Of a stretch of DNA of 64,000 bases, positions 51,916 to 61,458 are shown in pieces. The DNA lies in contig CAJNDS010000387.1 of NCBI GenBank assembly GCA_905221605.1, positions 1 to 64,000 of the forward strand, given 5' to 3'. How positions within the stretch are numbered: the stretch's first letter is position 1; each line of letters begins with the position of its first letter. This DNA comes from Symbiodinium natans (taxonomy: Eukaryota > Sar > Dinophyceae > Suessiales > Symbiodiniaceae). The translations under genes and the position numbers were made by a program. The notes beneath the pieces were generated by a model. That model was not told the origin of the DNA. It worked only from the letters and a program-made list of their open reading frames with translations, and did not search any database.

Positions 51916-52864
51916 GGGTTTAGGGTTTAGGGTTTAGGGTTTAGGGGTTTAGGGTTTAGGGTTTAGGGTTTAGGGTTTAGGGTTTCGGGTTTCGGGTTTA
52001 GGGTTTAGGGTTTAGGGTTTAGGGTTTAGGTTGTCCAAGAAGCTTCAGGTTTTGGGGCTTCAGGGTTTAGGACTTTAGGGTCTAGGGTTCGGGGATCTCG
52101 GGTTTAGGAATTTAGGGTTTAGGGTTCGGGGATTTCGGGTTTAGGAATTTAGGGTTTAGGATTTGGGTTTTAGGCTTAGGGTTCAGCGTTTAGTTAGATC
52201 TTTGGGAGCTGTTTGGATACTTTAGGTTTTGGTCGAGAACTTTGGGGGCTTTAGGGGTTCTAGGGTTTGAGCCCTAAACCCTAAACCCTAAACCCTAAAC
52301 CCTAAACCCTAAACCCTCTGGGACTTTAGTTATTTCGGGCTTCAGCTCTCAATTGTGCTACGTTTTTTGGTCAGACCTGAGGGCATAGTAGGCCGAAGCT
52401 GAGCTGAGTAGCCTTGGTGTTTAGGGTTTAGGGTTTTGGGTTTTGGGTTTAGGGTTGAAGGTACCCTTGTAGTTCTGAAGTAAGACGAGTTAGTATTTTG
52501 AGGGTACTTATAACTCTACTGCGTGCCTAGCTGCAAAGCCCCGCGATCCTCAGAAAGTACGGATACTTCTGTAGATGAGGCATACAGAACTCTGAACCTA
52601 AGCCCTAAATCTTCAGGTAGGTCCTGTCGGGTTTTCCAGGGACCTGGGCGGGGGCTGGGGGGGGAAAGTGCACATGGGGTTGGGGGCTTAGGGTCGTGGA
52701 GTACCTACTACTATCTTGCCTTTAGGGTTTAGGGTGTAGGGTTTAGGGTTTAGGGTTTAAGGGGTAATCACCTACAATCCTACAATTGTAGGGCTTGGAA
52801 TTCGGGGTGGAGAACCGTCTGAGGCCCCTAAACCCTAGAACTGGGAGCCCAATCCTCTTTCCAG

Positions 52865-52911
52865 CAACGAAATGAAGCTCTGGGCCCATTTCTTACGACT
52901 ATTTGCTGCAG
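52865..52911 (+). CDS. Kelch-like exon (NEMKLWAHFLRLFA)
   Basis: S-N-E-M-K-L-W-A-H-F-L resembles S-N-E-L-W-x-L. It lies between TTTCCAG and CTGCAG. Confidence 0.4.
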
Positions 52912-53173
52912 ACACCCCGCAAACCCTAAACCCGAAACGCTAAACCCTAAGCCCGAAGCCCCAAGCCCTAATAGTCTTCCTTCTTCTAAGGGCCATAATT
53001 TGGGGATTATTGTCTTTCCCATTTACTGGGTTCTTAAGCAAATAGCAGCCTAGTTCAGGGTTTTTCGGGACCAAGGCTGAAGGCTCTGCACTTGCAGGTT
53101 CATGTGGGGATTTAGGGTTTAGAGTTTAGGGTTCAGGGTTTACGGTTTAGGGTTTAGGGTTTAGGGTCACAAG

Positions 53174-53215
53174 CAAGCTGTACGTCCTAAGCCCTTCACC
53201 CTACCAAGATCTGCG
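53174..53215 (+). CDS. Kelch exon (KLYVLSPSPYQDL)
   Basis: S-K-L-Y-V-L-S-P-S-P resembles the D-L-Y-V-L strand. A family D element begins at once after it. Confidence 0.45.
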
Positions 53216-53308
53216 CAGGTTCTTAGTAAGGAATGAGGGAATGGGGTACCCTATAGAATCCCGTCAAGGGTATATCCAGGGCCCTCATTCCCTCACTTCC
53301 TACTACCC
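53216..53308. mobile_element. Family D TIR element abutting a Kelch exon
   Basis: Left arm GGTTCTTAGTAAGGAATGAG, right arm CCCTCATTCCCTCACTTCC. Confidence 0.65.
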
Positions 53309-53519
53309 TAAACCCTAAACCCTGCCCCCTGAATCCTAAACCCTAAACCCTAAACCCTTAACCCTAAACCCTAAACCCTAAACCCTAAACTCAACCCTAA
53401 GCCCCAAACGTTAAGGGTCGGCAGAAGCTGCTCTAGAGTTGAAAAGCGAGCTTCGCAGCCAGTCGATGTAGGCTTGGGGTGCTCCAATCTTTCAGAACTC
53501 CAAACGAATCCCAATGGTT

Positions 53520-54024
53520 TTAGGGTTCAGGGTTCAGGAGTTTAGGGTTTAGGGGATTTCGGGGTTTAGGGTTTGGGGGTTTAGGGGTTTAGGGGTTTAG
53601 GGGTTTAGGGGTTTAGGGGTTTAGGGGTTTAGGGGTTTAGGGGTGTAGGGGTTTAGGGGTTTAGGGGTTTAGGGGTTTAGGGGGTTAGGGGTTTAGGGGT
53701 TTAGGGTTGGGGTAGGGGTTTAGGGGTTTAGCGGTTTAGCGGCTTGGGGGTTGGGGGTTTGGGGTTGGGGGTTTAGGGGTTTAGCGGTTTAGCGGCTTGG
53801 GGGTTTGGGGGTTTGGGGGTTTTTAGGGGTTTAGGGGTTTAGGGGCTGGGGGTTTAGGGTTTAGGGGTTTAGGGGTTTGGGGGTTTAGCGTTTAGGGTTT
53901 AGGGGTTTAGGGGTTTAGGGGTTTAGGGGTTTAGGGGTTTAGGGGTTTAGGGGTTTAGGGGTTGGGGGTTTACGGGTTTAGGGGTTTAGGGGTTTAGGGG
54001 TTTAGGGGTTTAGGGGTTTAGCGG
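53520..54024 (+). repeat. TTTAGGGG eight-base variant array
   Basis: Roughly 500 bases dominated by GGGGTTTA rather than the seven-base unit, with TTTAGCGG and CTTGGGGG sub-variants repeated in blocks. It sits directly upstream of the Kelch exon at 54041. Confidence 0.9.
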
Positions 54025-54040
54025 CTTGGGGGGCCTTGAG

Positions 54041-54108
54041 AGGCGACCGCTTCAGCGTGGTCCTGTGGGGAACGAACCAGATGTGGATCTTTGGCGGGGG
54101 CATCTCTG
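54041..54108 (+). CDS. Kelch exon (SVVLWGTNQMWIFGGGI)
   Basis: R-F-S-V-V-L-W-G-T-N-Q-M-W-I-F-G-G-G-I-S is a complete blade core. It exits in phase 1 at GC (54109). Joining to 55127 reads G-G-G-I-S-G-I-S-N-E-L-W-Y-I-D-L-S without a break. Confidence 0.85.
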
Positions 54109-54204
54109 GCAGTGGGGACCTTGGACGAGGGTTTAGGGTTTAGGGTTTAGGGTTTAGGGGTTAGGGTTTAGGGTTTAGGGTTTAGGGTTTAGGGTTTAGG
54201 GTTT

Positions 54205-54372
54205 AGGGGTACCCCCCTCTAGACCACCCCCTCCCCCTAGGTTCCCCCAAAATTCAGGCTTTTTGGGGATTATCAAGCCGAATTCAGGTGATTTAAGGGG
54301 GGAACCTATGCGCTGGCGGGGGGGGGGGGGGGGGGAAGTATAGAGGGCGGTAGTGGGAAACCCGTGAATTCC
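54205..54372. mobile_element. Family I TIR element
   Basis: Arms with CCCCTAGGTTCCCCC and its inverse enclose a central segment and a G-run (about 54318-54337). Confidence 0.55.
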
Positions 54373-54939
54373 TGATTGTTGGTAGCATCAAGAATGATAC
54401 TATGACTGCTGCTACTGTTCCTATATCTCCTCATGACTACTGCTGCTTGCCTCCCAAGCATATTATATAAAATACCACTACTATGAGTCTTGCCTGTGCT
54501 CCGCTTTGAGGCGCAAGGTTCCCTACTAAAAACTGCGCCCTTGCTATGCCTAGGTTACTGGAGAACCTAGAACCCTAAACCCTCGGCCTTCAGCCCTCCA
54601 GCCTAAACCCTGTTTGGGTTTTTGGGTTTAGGGTTTAAGGCTTAGAAGCTTTTGGGGTGGTTTCCTCGTGAAGAGATGTCTACACTAAGCCCGGATAGGG
54701 AACTCTCGCGATAGTCTGGGCTTGGGCGCTCACTCGCGGTTTTGGGTTTAGGGTTTAGTCTTCAGGGTTTAGGGTTTAGGGGAGCTCTGCGGGGAGTGGA
54801 CCGGGAGAGGAGAAGAGTTTAGTTCCAAATCTAAGAACCCCAAACCGAGGGTGGGGGGAAAAAAGAAAGAGCTTCAACCCCGGCCCCCCCCCCTCCCCCG
54901 GCCAAAAAAGCAAGCATAGTGAACGTAGCAAAAGAGTGG

Positions 54940-55052
54940 CTTGGTAGCCCAGTGGTACCCTGTACCCTTTTGTTTGGCTTACGGGTTCCCTTATGAAAGA
55001 ACCAGCCCAAAAAAGGGTGCCCTTATTATCATATGGTTGCTGGGCTACCAAG
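54940..55052. mobile_element. Family C TIR element
   Basis: Ends CTTGGTAGCCCAGTGGTACC and GGTTGCTGGGCTACCAAG form near-perfect inverted repeats. Confidence 0.8.
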
Positions 55053-55126
55053 AAGAACAACAACGATAACGAGAACAAGTACCAAAATATTGCAATGACC
55101 ATAGCCCGATACCTGGAACCCTTGAG

Positions 55127-55161
55127 GCATCAGCAACGAGCTTTGGTACATCGACCTTTCA
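55127..55161 (+). CDS. Kelch exon (ISNELWYIDLS)
   Basis: I-S-N-E-L-W-Y-I-D-L-S is a textbook strand. The 35-base exon has phase 2 entry after CTTGAG followed by GC and a GC donor after TCA. Confidence 0.85.
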
Positions 55162-55847
55162 GCAGGGACCTTGGCGATGCGCTTGCTTTGGGGGGGTTTG
55201 GTTTTGAGATGTGAGACAGGTTTGGGCGCTTTAGGGCTTCGGGTTTTGTTTTAGGCTTTAGGGCTTAGGGTTTAGGGTTTAGAGTTTAGGGTTTAGGGTT
55301 GAGGGTTTAGGGTTTAGGGTCTGAAACCCTAACCTTCAAGGGTTTGGGCTGGAAGGCGTGTAGTTGTTTCGAGAGGCTCTGGAGACTCTTCCTGGCGTTT
55401 TTTGGTTTAGGGGCTTGGGGTTCAGGGCCCTTAGGATTGGGGTTTCGGGGTTTAGGGTTTCAGGGTTTCAGGGTTTGAGGGTTTGAGGGTTTGAGGGTTT
55501 AGGGTTTAGGGTGCCCGCCAAAGCCCTTCAGCCCTACACCCAGCAAGACTGAATGCTGCTGGCATTTCAAGGGTTGAGGGTTTAGGTTTAAGGCTTCAGC
55601 TCCAGTCTTAATGCCCTACACCCCCGAGGCCAAAGGAGGGTTTCAGGGCTCCGGGCTGAATCCTAGAACCCTTTTAGAGGTTTAGGGTTCAGTGGTTCGG
55701 GTTTGGGGTTTAGGGTTTTGGGTCTAGGGTTTTGGGGGGGTTCGGGGTTTAGAGTTTAGGGTTAGGGTTTAGGGTTTAGGGTTTAGGGTTTAGGGTTTAG
55801 GGCTTAGGGTTTAGGGTTTGGGGTTTGGGGTTTAGGGTTCTGTGAAG

Positions 55848-55918
55848 CCAGCCAGGTCACTGGGACCTTGACCTGGAATCAGAAATCCACCACAGGCCCA
55901 AGGGCGGCGTTTTCGGGT
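55848..55918 (+). CDS. Kelch linker exon (TLTWNQKSTTGPRAAFSG)
   Basis: L-T-W-N-Q-K-S-T-T-G-P-R-A-A-F-S is a linker running into the histidine strand. A family B element begins six bases later. Reading across it (splicing at its terminal AG) restores F-S-G-V-R-L-F-G-L, so the element may be a young intron. Confidence 0.7.
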
Positions 55919-55923
55919 GGCTC

Positions 55924-56069
55924 TACTTGGAGGATCATGGTACTTGTTAACCACATATAAGTGTACATATAACTCCCTAGATAGTCCCGTCAAGTGCCCT
56001 AATATGGTTAGAAGTACAGTTACTGTACAGTTACACAATTGGTTAATAAGTACCATGAACCTCCAAGTA
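55924..56069. mobile_element. Family B TIR element splitting a Kelch reading frame
   Basis: Ends TACTTGGAGGATCATGGTAC and GTACCATGAACCTCCAAGTA. The reading before (A-A-F-S-G) and after (V-R-L-F-G-L) joins in frame if splicing uses the element's final AG. Confidence 0.75.
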
Positions 56070-56242
56070 AGGTTGTTTGGGTTGATCCCAAAGACTCCCA
56101 TACCCCTGAATTCAGGAATAGCCCTTAAACCATATAAGGAACCCTCTTATACTTTTAAGGAATATGCCTTCATTAAGGGGCATTGGAGTTGCCGGGTACG
56201 ATTCAGAGTTTAGGGCTCTACTGCCCAAAACCCGCGAGCCAG

Positions 56243-56300
56243 GGGGGCTTTCTTGGGTTTCTTGATTTGAAAGGCTCTGCGGAGGTCAAGAAATCCCAAA
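56243..56300 (+). CDS. Kelch-like exon (FLGFLDLKGSAEVKK)
   Basis: F-L-G-F-L-D-L-K-G-S resembles D-L-W-x-L-D-L-x-G. The acceptor is GAGCCAG. Confidence 0.4.
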
Positions 56301-56363
56301 AAAATCTAGCACGCGGGAGTGGCATGTGGGGGGTGGCTACGCAAGTCACACCGGTCACCAAAG

Positions 56364-56422
56364 CCGTAGGGGTGGTCCCCGGCCATCGTAGTTTCGCCAC
56401 GCGCCAGCGCAGATGCTCTAAC
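56364..56422 (+). CDS. Kelch-like exon (VPGHRSFATRQRRC)
   Basis: V-P-G-H-R-S-F-A-T matches the R-x-G-H-x-A-x-x strand loosely. The acceptor is CCAAAG. Confidence 0.4.
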
Positions 56423-56639
56423 CATCTCACGGTTTCGGGTGTAGGATTCAGGGCTGAGGGTGTCTTAGTAGCTGAGTGAGCACACTTTACACTTACGCTT
56501 TCTTGGGGCTTATGATCTCAGCAACTAAGGTGTAGGGTTTCGGGTTCAAAGTGCAGGCATCAGGGTTTTAGGTTGCAGTGCTCAGGGTTTGGGGGTTCAG
56601 GGGCGCCAACTTCCGAACTGAAGCCTTAAAGCCCTTTGG

Positions 56640-56750
56640 CCATAGGGGCATTTCCCAAAATAGGGGTACTGATTTATACCCCGAATAGAATAGAATCCCC
56701 TTTAAAGGATCTGAAAAAGGGTATCCCTATTTTCGGAAAACTTCGTATAC
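56640..56750. mobile_element. Family F or E element
   Basis: GGGGCATTTCCCAAAATAGG and GTATCCCTATTTTCGGAAAAC are inverted relatives. A similar unit lies at about 6440-6545. Confidence 0.5.
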
Positions 56751-56780
56751 TGATGGTGGCCATCTTCGCTGTCGTCACTA

Positions 56781-56901
56781 TACTTGGAGGTTCATGGGTA
56801 CTTATAACCCCACTTATAAGTCTACTGTAAACCTACTTAGGGGACTTAAGGGGTTTATAAGTACAGTTATAGTTGGGGCTATAAGTGCCCATGAACCGTT
56901 A
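56781..56901. mobile_element. Family B TIR element, diverged right end
   Basis: Left end TACTTGGAGGTTCATGGGTA; right arm carries CCATGAACCGTTAG. Confidence 0.6.
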
Positions 56902-57076
56902 GGGTGTTCATACTTTCCTTGCACGCCTCCATCCACTTTTGTTCAGGTGCCACGGTTTGTTTTCCATAGAGGCGGCTTTAGGGTTTAGGGTTAAACCTCA
57001 AACCCTAAACCCTAAACCAGTTAAGGGGTGCGCGGGGCTGTTGGAGGAGGGCGATCCCTGCAGCTTTTTTTTCCCA

Positions 57077-57121
57077 GTGATCATTCTCGTCAGTTCTCCA
57101 AGAATCCGTCACTTCACAACG
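57077..57121 (+). CDS. Kelch-like exon (SSPRIRHFTTV)
   Basis: S-S-P-R-I-R-H-F-T-T-V resembles P-x-R-x-x-H-T-A-V. The acceptor is TTCCCAG after a T-run. Confidence 0.4.
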
Positions 57122-57305
57122 GTTTAGGGTTTAGGGTTTAGGGTTCAGGGTTCAGGGTTCAGGGTTTCGGGTTTAGGCACACTTGCAGAGCCCCTCCCCT
57201 TACCATACGGGGGCTTCCGAATTTAGGGGTACCTACTTCGGGTCCCTTACTATTTTGGGGGGACAATATTAGGGGTTCCCCATTTTCGTAAACCCCCATA
57301 CGCAG

Positions 57306-57392
57306 ATGCACTCAGATGTCAGCAGCGATGGAGAGTCCTACGATTCGCAAGGCTGCTCGCGCAAGCGACTCTACACTTTAGGCGGCGTTGAG
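57306..57392 (+). CDS. Kelch exon (SRKRLYTLGGVE)
   Basis: K-R-L-Y-T-L-G-G-V-E-G is a clear glycine-pair strand. The 5' part (H-S-D-V-S-S-D-G-E) would be the histidine strand. The acceptor is TACGCAG. Confidence 0.65.
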
Positions 57393-57486
57393 GGTTTAGG
57401 GTTTGGAGCTTAGGGTTTAAGCCTTAACCCTAAACCCCAAACCCTAAACCCTAAACCTTCGGGGCTTTCAGGGTCCTAACCCTAAG

Positions 57487-57522
57487 GTGGTACGCTTTGG
57501 GGCCTCTGTGGGCTCACATCAG
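57487..57522 (+). CDS. Kelch exon (VVRFGASVGSHQ)
   Basis: K-V-V-R-F-G-A-S-V-G-S fits M-V-x-F-G-G-x-x-G-S. The acceptor is CCTAAG. Confidence 0.5.
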
Positions 57523-57567
57523 GGAGGGAGGGGGGGAGGGGGGGAGGGGGGGGTAACCTTCTAAGGG

Positions 57568-57683
57568 TTGAGTAATGTTTGCTTTAGGAAACCCCAAAAG
57601 ATGAAGAATGATAATCCCCATATTACCCTTGTAAGGAAGAACATGCTTATGTCTCTGGGGAGTTCTGAAGCAATTGGTAGTTT
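57568..57683. mobile_element. Family L TIR element
   Basis: Left GTTTGCTTTAGGAAACCCC, right GGGGAGTTCTGAAGCAATTGG. It shares TAATCCC...TTACCCTT with the copies at 10313 and 63000. Confidence 0.65.
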
Positions 57684-57690
57684 AGGCCTG

Positions 57691-57823
57691 TACTTGGAGG
57701 TTCATGAGCACTCATAACCCCCAATTTTAACTGCATTTACAAACCCCCTAAGTCCCCTAAGTAGGTTACATAAGTAGACTTCTAAGTGGGGTCATAAGAA
57801 CCCACGCCACGAACCTCCAAGTA
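57691..57823. mobile_element. Family B TIR element
   Basis: Ends TACTTGGAGGTTCATGAGCA and ACGAACCTCCAAGTA. It follows a family L element and lies upstream of the Kelch exon at 57852. Confidence 0.7.
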
Positions 57824-57851
57824 GGTGGTGTGCAGACGGTGCCGGGCCGAG

Positions 57852-57900
57852 CCTTTCGGCACGTGGATTCCTACAACTCCGTCCAACTCGCCTCCAGCGC
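57852..57900 (+). CDS. Kelch linker exon (GTWIPTTPSNSPPAP)
   Basis: G-T-W-I-P-T-T-P-S-N-S-P-P-A-P is an inter-blade linker. The acceptor is GCCGAG. It is the last Kelch piece before the bestrophin gene. Confidence 0.5.
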
Positions 57901-58123
57901 CTTGTGCTGCGTGCTCAGAGGCACCGTGCTGACAAACCGGGCTCCTCAAATGGCAGTTATTGTTTGCATCTTTTAAGGGGTAGAAGGAGGGAAGGGACCC
58001 TTACTCCTATGCCCTTTTAAGCCCCATATATTGCCCCTATATGCCTAAGTAGCCCCTAAATAGCCCCAAAGAACCCTTAAGGTCCCTTACAAGGGTCCCT
58101 CCTTTACTTCCTTAAACCTTTTT

Positions 58124-58219
58124 CTTGGTACCTTTTGTCCGTTTTTGGTTCAACCCTAGAGAGTAACCAACACCGCAAACGGGGTACCCTCATTGGAATG
58201 TTGCTCTTGGGCTACCAAG
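58124..58219. mobile_element. Family C TIR element
   Basis: Left arm CTTGGTACCTTTTGTCC (shortened) and right arm CTTGGGCTACCAAG. Confidence 0.6.
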
Positions 58220-58297
58220 AAGTTGTAGTAAGAAAAGCTGCAAAGGAACTTGGTGAAGCCCCTGGGGGGGGGGGGGGGGTTCTTGGGGTGGGTGCAG

Positions 58298-58446
58298 CTG
58301 AGGTTCTGTGGGCCGAGCAGCTGTTGCTGTTTCTCCTCTACGTGTGCAGCTGGCGGGTTGCCGTGGGCTTCATGCGAGAGGCCATATCTCACGGCGATGA
58401 CAGTGTGGAAGTCCGCATCACGCGCCATTACACCGAGGCTTTCCGG
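58298..58446 (+). CDS. Hydrophobic exon, possible 5' part of the bestrophin-like gene
   Basis: The 50-codon open frame after GGTGCAG has a membrane-like segment (E-Q-L-L-L-F-L-L-Y-V-C-S-W-R-V-A-V-G-F) followed by a charged stretch (V-E-V-R-I-T-R-H-Y-T-E-A-F-R). It lies 1 kb upstream of the bestrophin exons on the same strand. I cannot align it to a bestrophin region, so it could also be the end of an upstream gene. Confidence 0.45.
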
Positions 58447-58898
58447 GGTTTAGGGTTTGCGGTGCAGAGTCTAGAGTTTACGAATAGGGTTGCTAGACCC
58501 GCAACCTTGCCTTGCCAGCTCTGTACCTCCTTTTCCAAGATCACATTTTAAGGGATTGTTTCGGGCACCAGGGTATCTAGCTGCCGAATTCCTGGAAGGG
58601 TCTGGGTGAGTTTCAACATCCCCCAACCCTAAACCCTCAACCGTAAACCCTAAACCCTGAGTTCCTCCGCAACCCTAAACCCTCAACGCTGAACCCTGAA
58701 TTCCCTTCTACGGTTCCAGCATCCCTCACGCCTAAAACCGAAGCATCGGAATCCTGGAGAAGACCTTGCGTTTTCTCGCCAAGTCTGCAAGCCGACGTCT
58801 GCCACGACCAGGAAAGGTCCCTAAAGCCCTGCGTTTGAGGTTTAGGGTTCCTGCACGCCTCGGCGCAAAGCCCCAAACCCCCAAACTCCCAGACACCA

Positions 58899-59415
58899 AG
58901 CCCTCACCGCCAAACCCCTAAACACACAAGCCCCTAAACCTCGAAACCCCTAAAACCCCTAAACCCCTAAACCCCTAAACCCCTAAACCTTAAACCCCTA
59001 AACCCCTAAACCCCTAAACTCAACGGAAGCATCTGTGAGGTGAACACAAGGACCCCCATTTTGGAATGCCCAGGGGCGGTGCGGTCCATGTAGTCGCAAA
59101 GCCAAAAACCCTAAAACTGTTTGGGTTTAATTAGGTTTTGGGGTTTAGGGTTTAGGTTTTGGGGTTTAGGGTTTAGGTTTTGGGGTTTAGGGTGTAGGTT
59201 TTGGGGTTTTATCTGGCCCCGAAGCCCTGAAACCCGAAAGCCACTAAAAACGTGTCGCCCGCTCCCCCTGGGCCTAAACCCCTAAGCCCCTAAACCCCCT
59301 AAATCCCCTAAGCCCCTAAACCCCTAACCCCTAAACCCCTAAACCCCTAAACCCCCTAAACCCCCTAAACCCCCTAAACCCCTAAACCCCTGACCCCTAA
59401 ACCCTAACCCCAAAC
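58899..59415 (-). repeat. CCCCTAAA variant arrays
   Basis: Two blocks of CCCCTAAA (58915-59017 and 59275-59400), the complement of the variant at 53.5 kb, separated by unique bases and a TTTTGGGG block, in the bestrophin 5' region. Confidence 0.85.
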
Positions 59416-59433
59416 CCTAATTGGCACCGGCAG

Positions 59434-59481
59434 ATAATGACCTCCCTGGCTGGCTTTCTCCTGGCTTTTTACACCTCCATC
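59434..59481 (+). CDS. Bestrophin-like channel, exon 1 of the recognised part
   Basis: Encodes S-L-A-G-F-L-L-A-F-Y-T-S-I, a transmembrane segment that in bestrophins leads into S-R-W-W. Bestrophins are pentameric chloride and bicarbonate channels, and algal members act in thylakoid or plasma membranes. The GC donor at 59482 and acceptor at 59789 give F-Y-T-S-I-A-V-S-R-W-W. Confidence 0.75.
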
Positions 59482-59789
59482 GCGGCTGGGACAATTAAGT
59501 TGGCGTTGAGGGGCGTGGAGTTTAGGGTTTAGGCTTTAGGGCTCAGGGTTTAGGGTTGGCTCAGGGTTTAGGGTCTAGCATTTAGGGGTTTTAGGGTTCA
59601 GGGTTTAGGGTTTGGGGTTTCCAGTGTGGGGCCTTAGTCCTTTTCAAGGACTAGGCTCCATGATACCCTTGACATTCAGCCCTAAACCCTAAACCCTAAA
59701 CCCTAAACCCTAAACCCTAAACCCTAAACCCTAAACCCTAAACCCTAAACCCTAAACCCTAAACCCTATTCGATTCTTCTGGACCTGAG

Positions 59790-59869
59790 GCAGTGAGCCG
59801 CTGGTGGCGCCTCCGCACGGAGGGCATTGGCCGCATTTGGGGCGCAAGCAGTCAGCTCCTTGGATCTAG
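59790..59869 (+). CDS. Bestrophin-like channel exon (SRWWRLRTEGIGRIWGASSQ)
   Basis: V-S-R-W-W-R-L-R-T-E-G-I-G-R-I-W follows the membrane segment exactly as in bestrophin-family proteins (the R-W-W motif). It begins GCA after CCTGAG, and the upstream intron begins GCG. The donor is probably GTGGG at 59870. Confidence 0.8.
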
Positions 59870-60008
59870 GTGGGTTCAGGGTTTAGGGTTTAGGGTCTAG
59901 GGTTTTGGGTTTGGGGTTTGGGGTTTAGGGTTTAGGGTTTGGGGTTTAGGGTTTAGGGTAGGGCTTAGGGTTTAAACTGCATGGTCCCTCAGACATGGGT
60001 TTAGGGTT

Positions 60009-60163
60009 TACTTGAAGGTTCATGGGGCCTGCTAACCAATTATAACTGTACTTATAACCCTACTTATAGCAGCCCTAAAGGGCCTTCTAGGGGTTTTCCC
60101 AATTATAAGTAGGGTTTTAAGTACAGTTACAATTGGTTAGTAAGTCCCATGAACCTTCAAGTA
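60009..60163. mobile_element. Family B TIR element in a bestrophin intron
   Basis: Ends TACTTGAAGGTTCATGGGGC and CCCATGAACCTTCAAGTA form a long near-perfect inverted repeat. The fragment GGGATGTTCCCCC of a family A element follows. Confidence 0.75.
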
Positions 60164-60270
60164 GGGTTGGGATGTTCCCCCGCCCTAAACCCTAAACCCT
60201 AAACCCTAACCCTAAACCCTAAACCCTAAGCCCTAAACCCTAAACCCTAAATGGGGCCACCTTGCCACAG

Positions 60271-60338
60271 AGGCTCATGATGCTGCTCGCGGCCCTGCTG
60301 GAAGAAGGGGACCTGGAGTTGCTCCTGGCCATCCGAAG
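60271..60338 (+). CDS. Bestrophin-like channel exon (LLAALLEEGDLELLLAIRR)
   Basis: Open from TGCCACAG to a GT donor. It exits in phase 2, and joining to 60486 gives A-I-R-R-Y-A-R-A-S-L-A. It resembles the cytosolic stretch between membrane segments. The entry phase to the previous exon is not resolved. Confidence 0.6.
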
Positions 60339-60485
60339 GTCCGCTCCTCTTAGGGTTTAGCGTTTAGGGTTTAGGGTTTAGGGTTAGGGTTTAGGGTTTA
60401 GGGTTTAGGGTGTAGGGCTTAGGGTTTAGGGTTTAGGGCTTAGGGTTTAGGGTTTAGGGTTTAGGGTTTAGGGCTGTCCGTGAAG

Positions 60486-60554
60486 GTACGCGCGCGCCTC
60501 CCTGGCGATCCACTTCTTGCGGCGGCGCTACCCCTCGGATTCTGGGCGCATGAA
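60486..60554 (+). CDS. Bestrophin-like channel exon (YARASLAIHFLRRRYPSD)
   Basis: R-Y-A-R-A-S-L-A-I-H-F-L matches the R-Y-x-R-A-S-L-x-L-I-F region of plant and protist bestrophins. It starts after GTGAAG with GTACGC, and the upstream intron starts GTCCGC. The 3' edge is uncertain. Confidence 0.65.
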
Positions 60555-60604
60555 GGGATGAGGGGATTTAAAAGTGGGTTTAGGGTTTAGGGTTTAGGGT
60601 TTAG

Positions 60605-60712
60605 GACCCCTAGAAGGGACTCTTAATCTTATTCCCCGACCCCAAATAGTAGGATTCCCTTATAATAGGGACCCCCAATAAGGTACCCCTAATGTTTGAA
60701 ACCCCCATATAG
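60605..60712. mobile_element. Family F element
   Basis: CCAAATAGTAGGATTCCCTT and AAGGTACCCCTAATGTTTGAAA correspond to parts repeated at 62940-63025 and 57230-57298. Confidence 0.5.
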
Positions 60713-61061
60713 CCCCTGTGTAAAGGTGCCTTCTTTAGTCCCCTTTAGTCCCCTTTGAGTGTACAGTTTTGACGGGTTGTCGGATTCAGGGATTTAGGGA
60801 TTTAGGGATTTAAGGATTTAGGGATTTGGGGTTGTATGGGTTAGGGAAAGGTACTTCAGTGGCTATGTTGCGAAAAAGAAGTCCTCGCGATGTGCCTCCA
60901 CAATACGTCAAGCCTCATTATCGAAATCCAAAAATGGTACCCGCACCCTAAGCACTAAACCCTAACCCTAACCCCTACACCCTATTTTGGGAAAACCCCC
61001 AAAGTAACTTACCACAATAGAGGCACTATATTAGTTACTGCATCTGAAGGGCGCCCGCCCT

Positions 61062-61201
61062 GAACCCTAAACCCTAAACCCTAAACCCTAAACCCCAAAC
61101 CCCAAACCCCAAACCCCAAACCCCAAACCCCAAACCCCAAACCCCAAACCCCAAACCCCAAACCCCAAACCCTAAACCCTAAACCCTAAACCCTAAACCC
61201 T
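61062..61201 (-). repeat. CCCTAAA array with a CCCCAAA core
   Basis: Twelve or so CCCCAAA units are bracketed by CCCTAAA units in the bestrophin intron upstream of 61217. Confidence 0.9.
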
Positions 61202-61216
61202 GACTGGGCAGCCCAG

Positions 61217-61291
61217 GATTTCATGGAGAAGTTGGACGAGTTGGCGGAGCGAGAGATCCTCCTGGACAGCGAGGTAGAGAAGCTCCGTGAG
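61217..61291 (+). CDS. Bestrophin-like channel exon (DFMEKLDELAEREILLDSEV)
   Basis: A 25-codon exon after GCCCAG covering the L-x-E-R-x-I-L-x-x-x-E-V-E-x-L-R helix. The 3' end, CGTGAG, is duplicated at the end of the following 59-base intron. Confidence 0.8.
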
Positions 61292-61295
61292 GTAG

Positions 61296-61340
61296 GGTTT
61301 AGGGTTTAGGGTTTAGGGTTTAGGGTCTAGGGTTTAGGGT
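61296..61340 (+). repeat. Short TTTAGGG array that is the body of a 59-base intron
   Basis: Six units between two copies of GCTCCGTGAGGTAG (61282-61295 and 61341-61354). Confidence 0.95.
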
Positions 61341-61350
61341 GCTCCGTGAG

Positions 61351-61458
61351 GTAGGCGTGAACCTGGCCGAAAGTGTGTGGACTTGGGTGACGCAGATTGT
61401 AGTGACTCTGGCCCGGACCAAGCAGATGTCAGAGTACATGCTCACGCACTTGCTGCAA
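61351..61458 (+). CDS. Bestrophin-like channel exon (NLAESVWTWVTQIVVTLART)
   Basis: A 36-codon exon with A-E-S-V-W-T-W-V-T-Q-I-V-V-T-L, matching the E-S-I-W-x-W region of this family. It continues directly from the exon ending at 61291 (K-L-R-E plus V-G-V-N-L). It ends CTGCAA before GTGGTT, and the next exon begins GTGGAG. Confidence 0.85.

Noticed and set aside
53570-54024. CRISPR-like array
   Set aside because: The eight-base units are contiguous, with no unique spacers of constant length.
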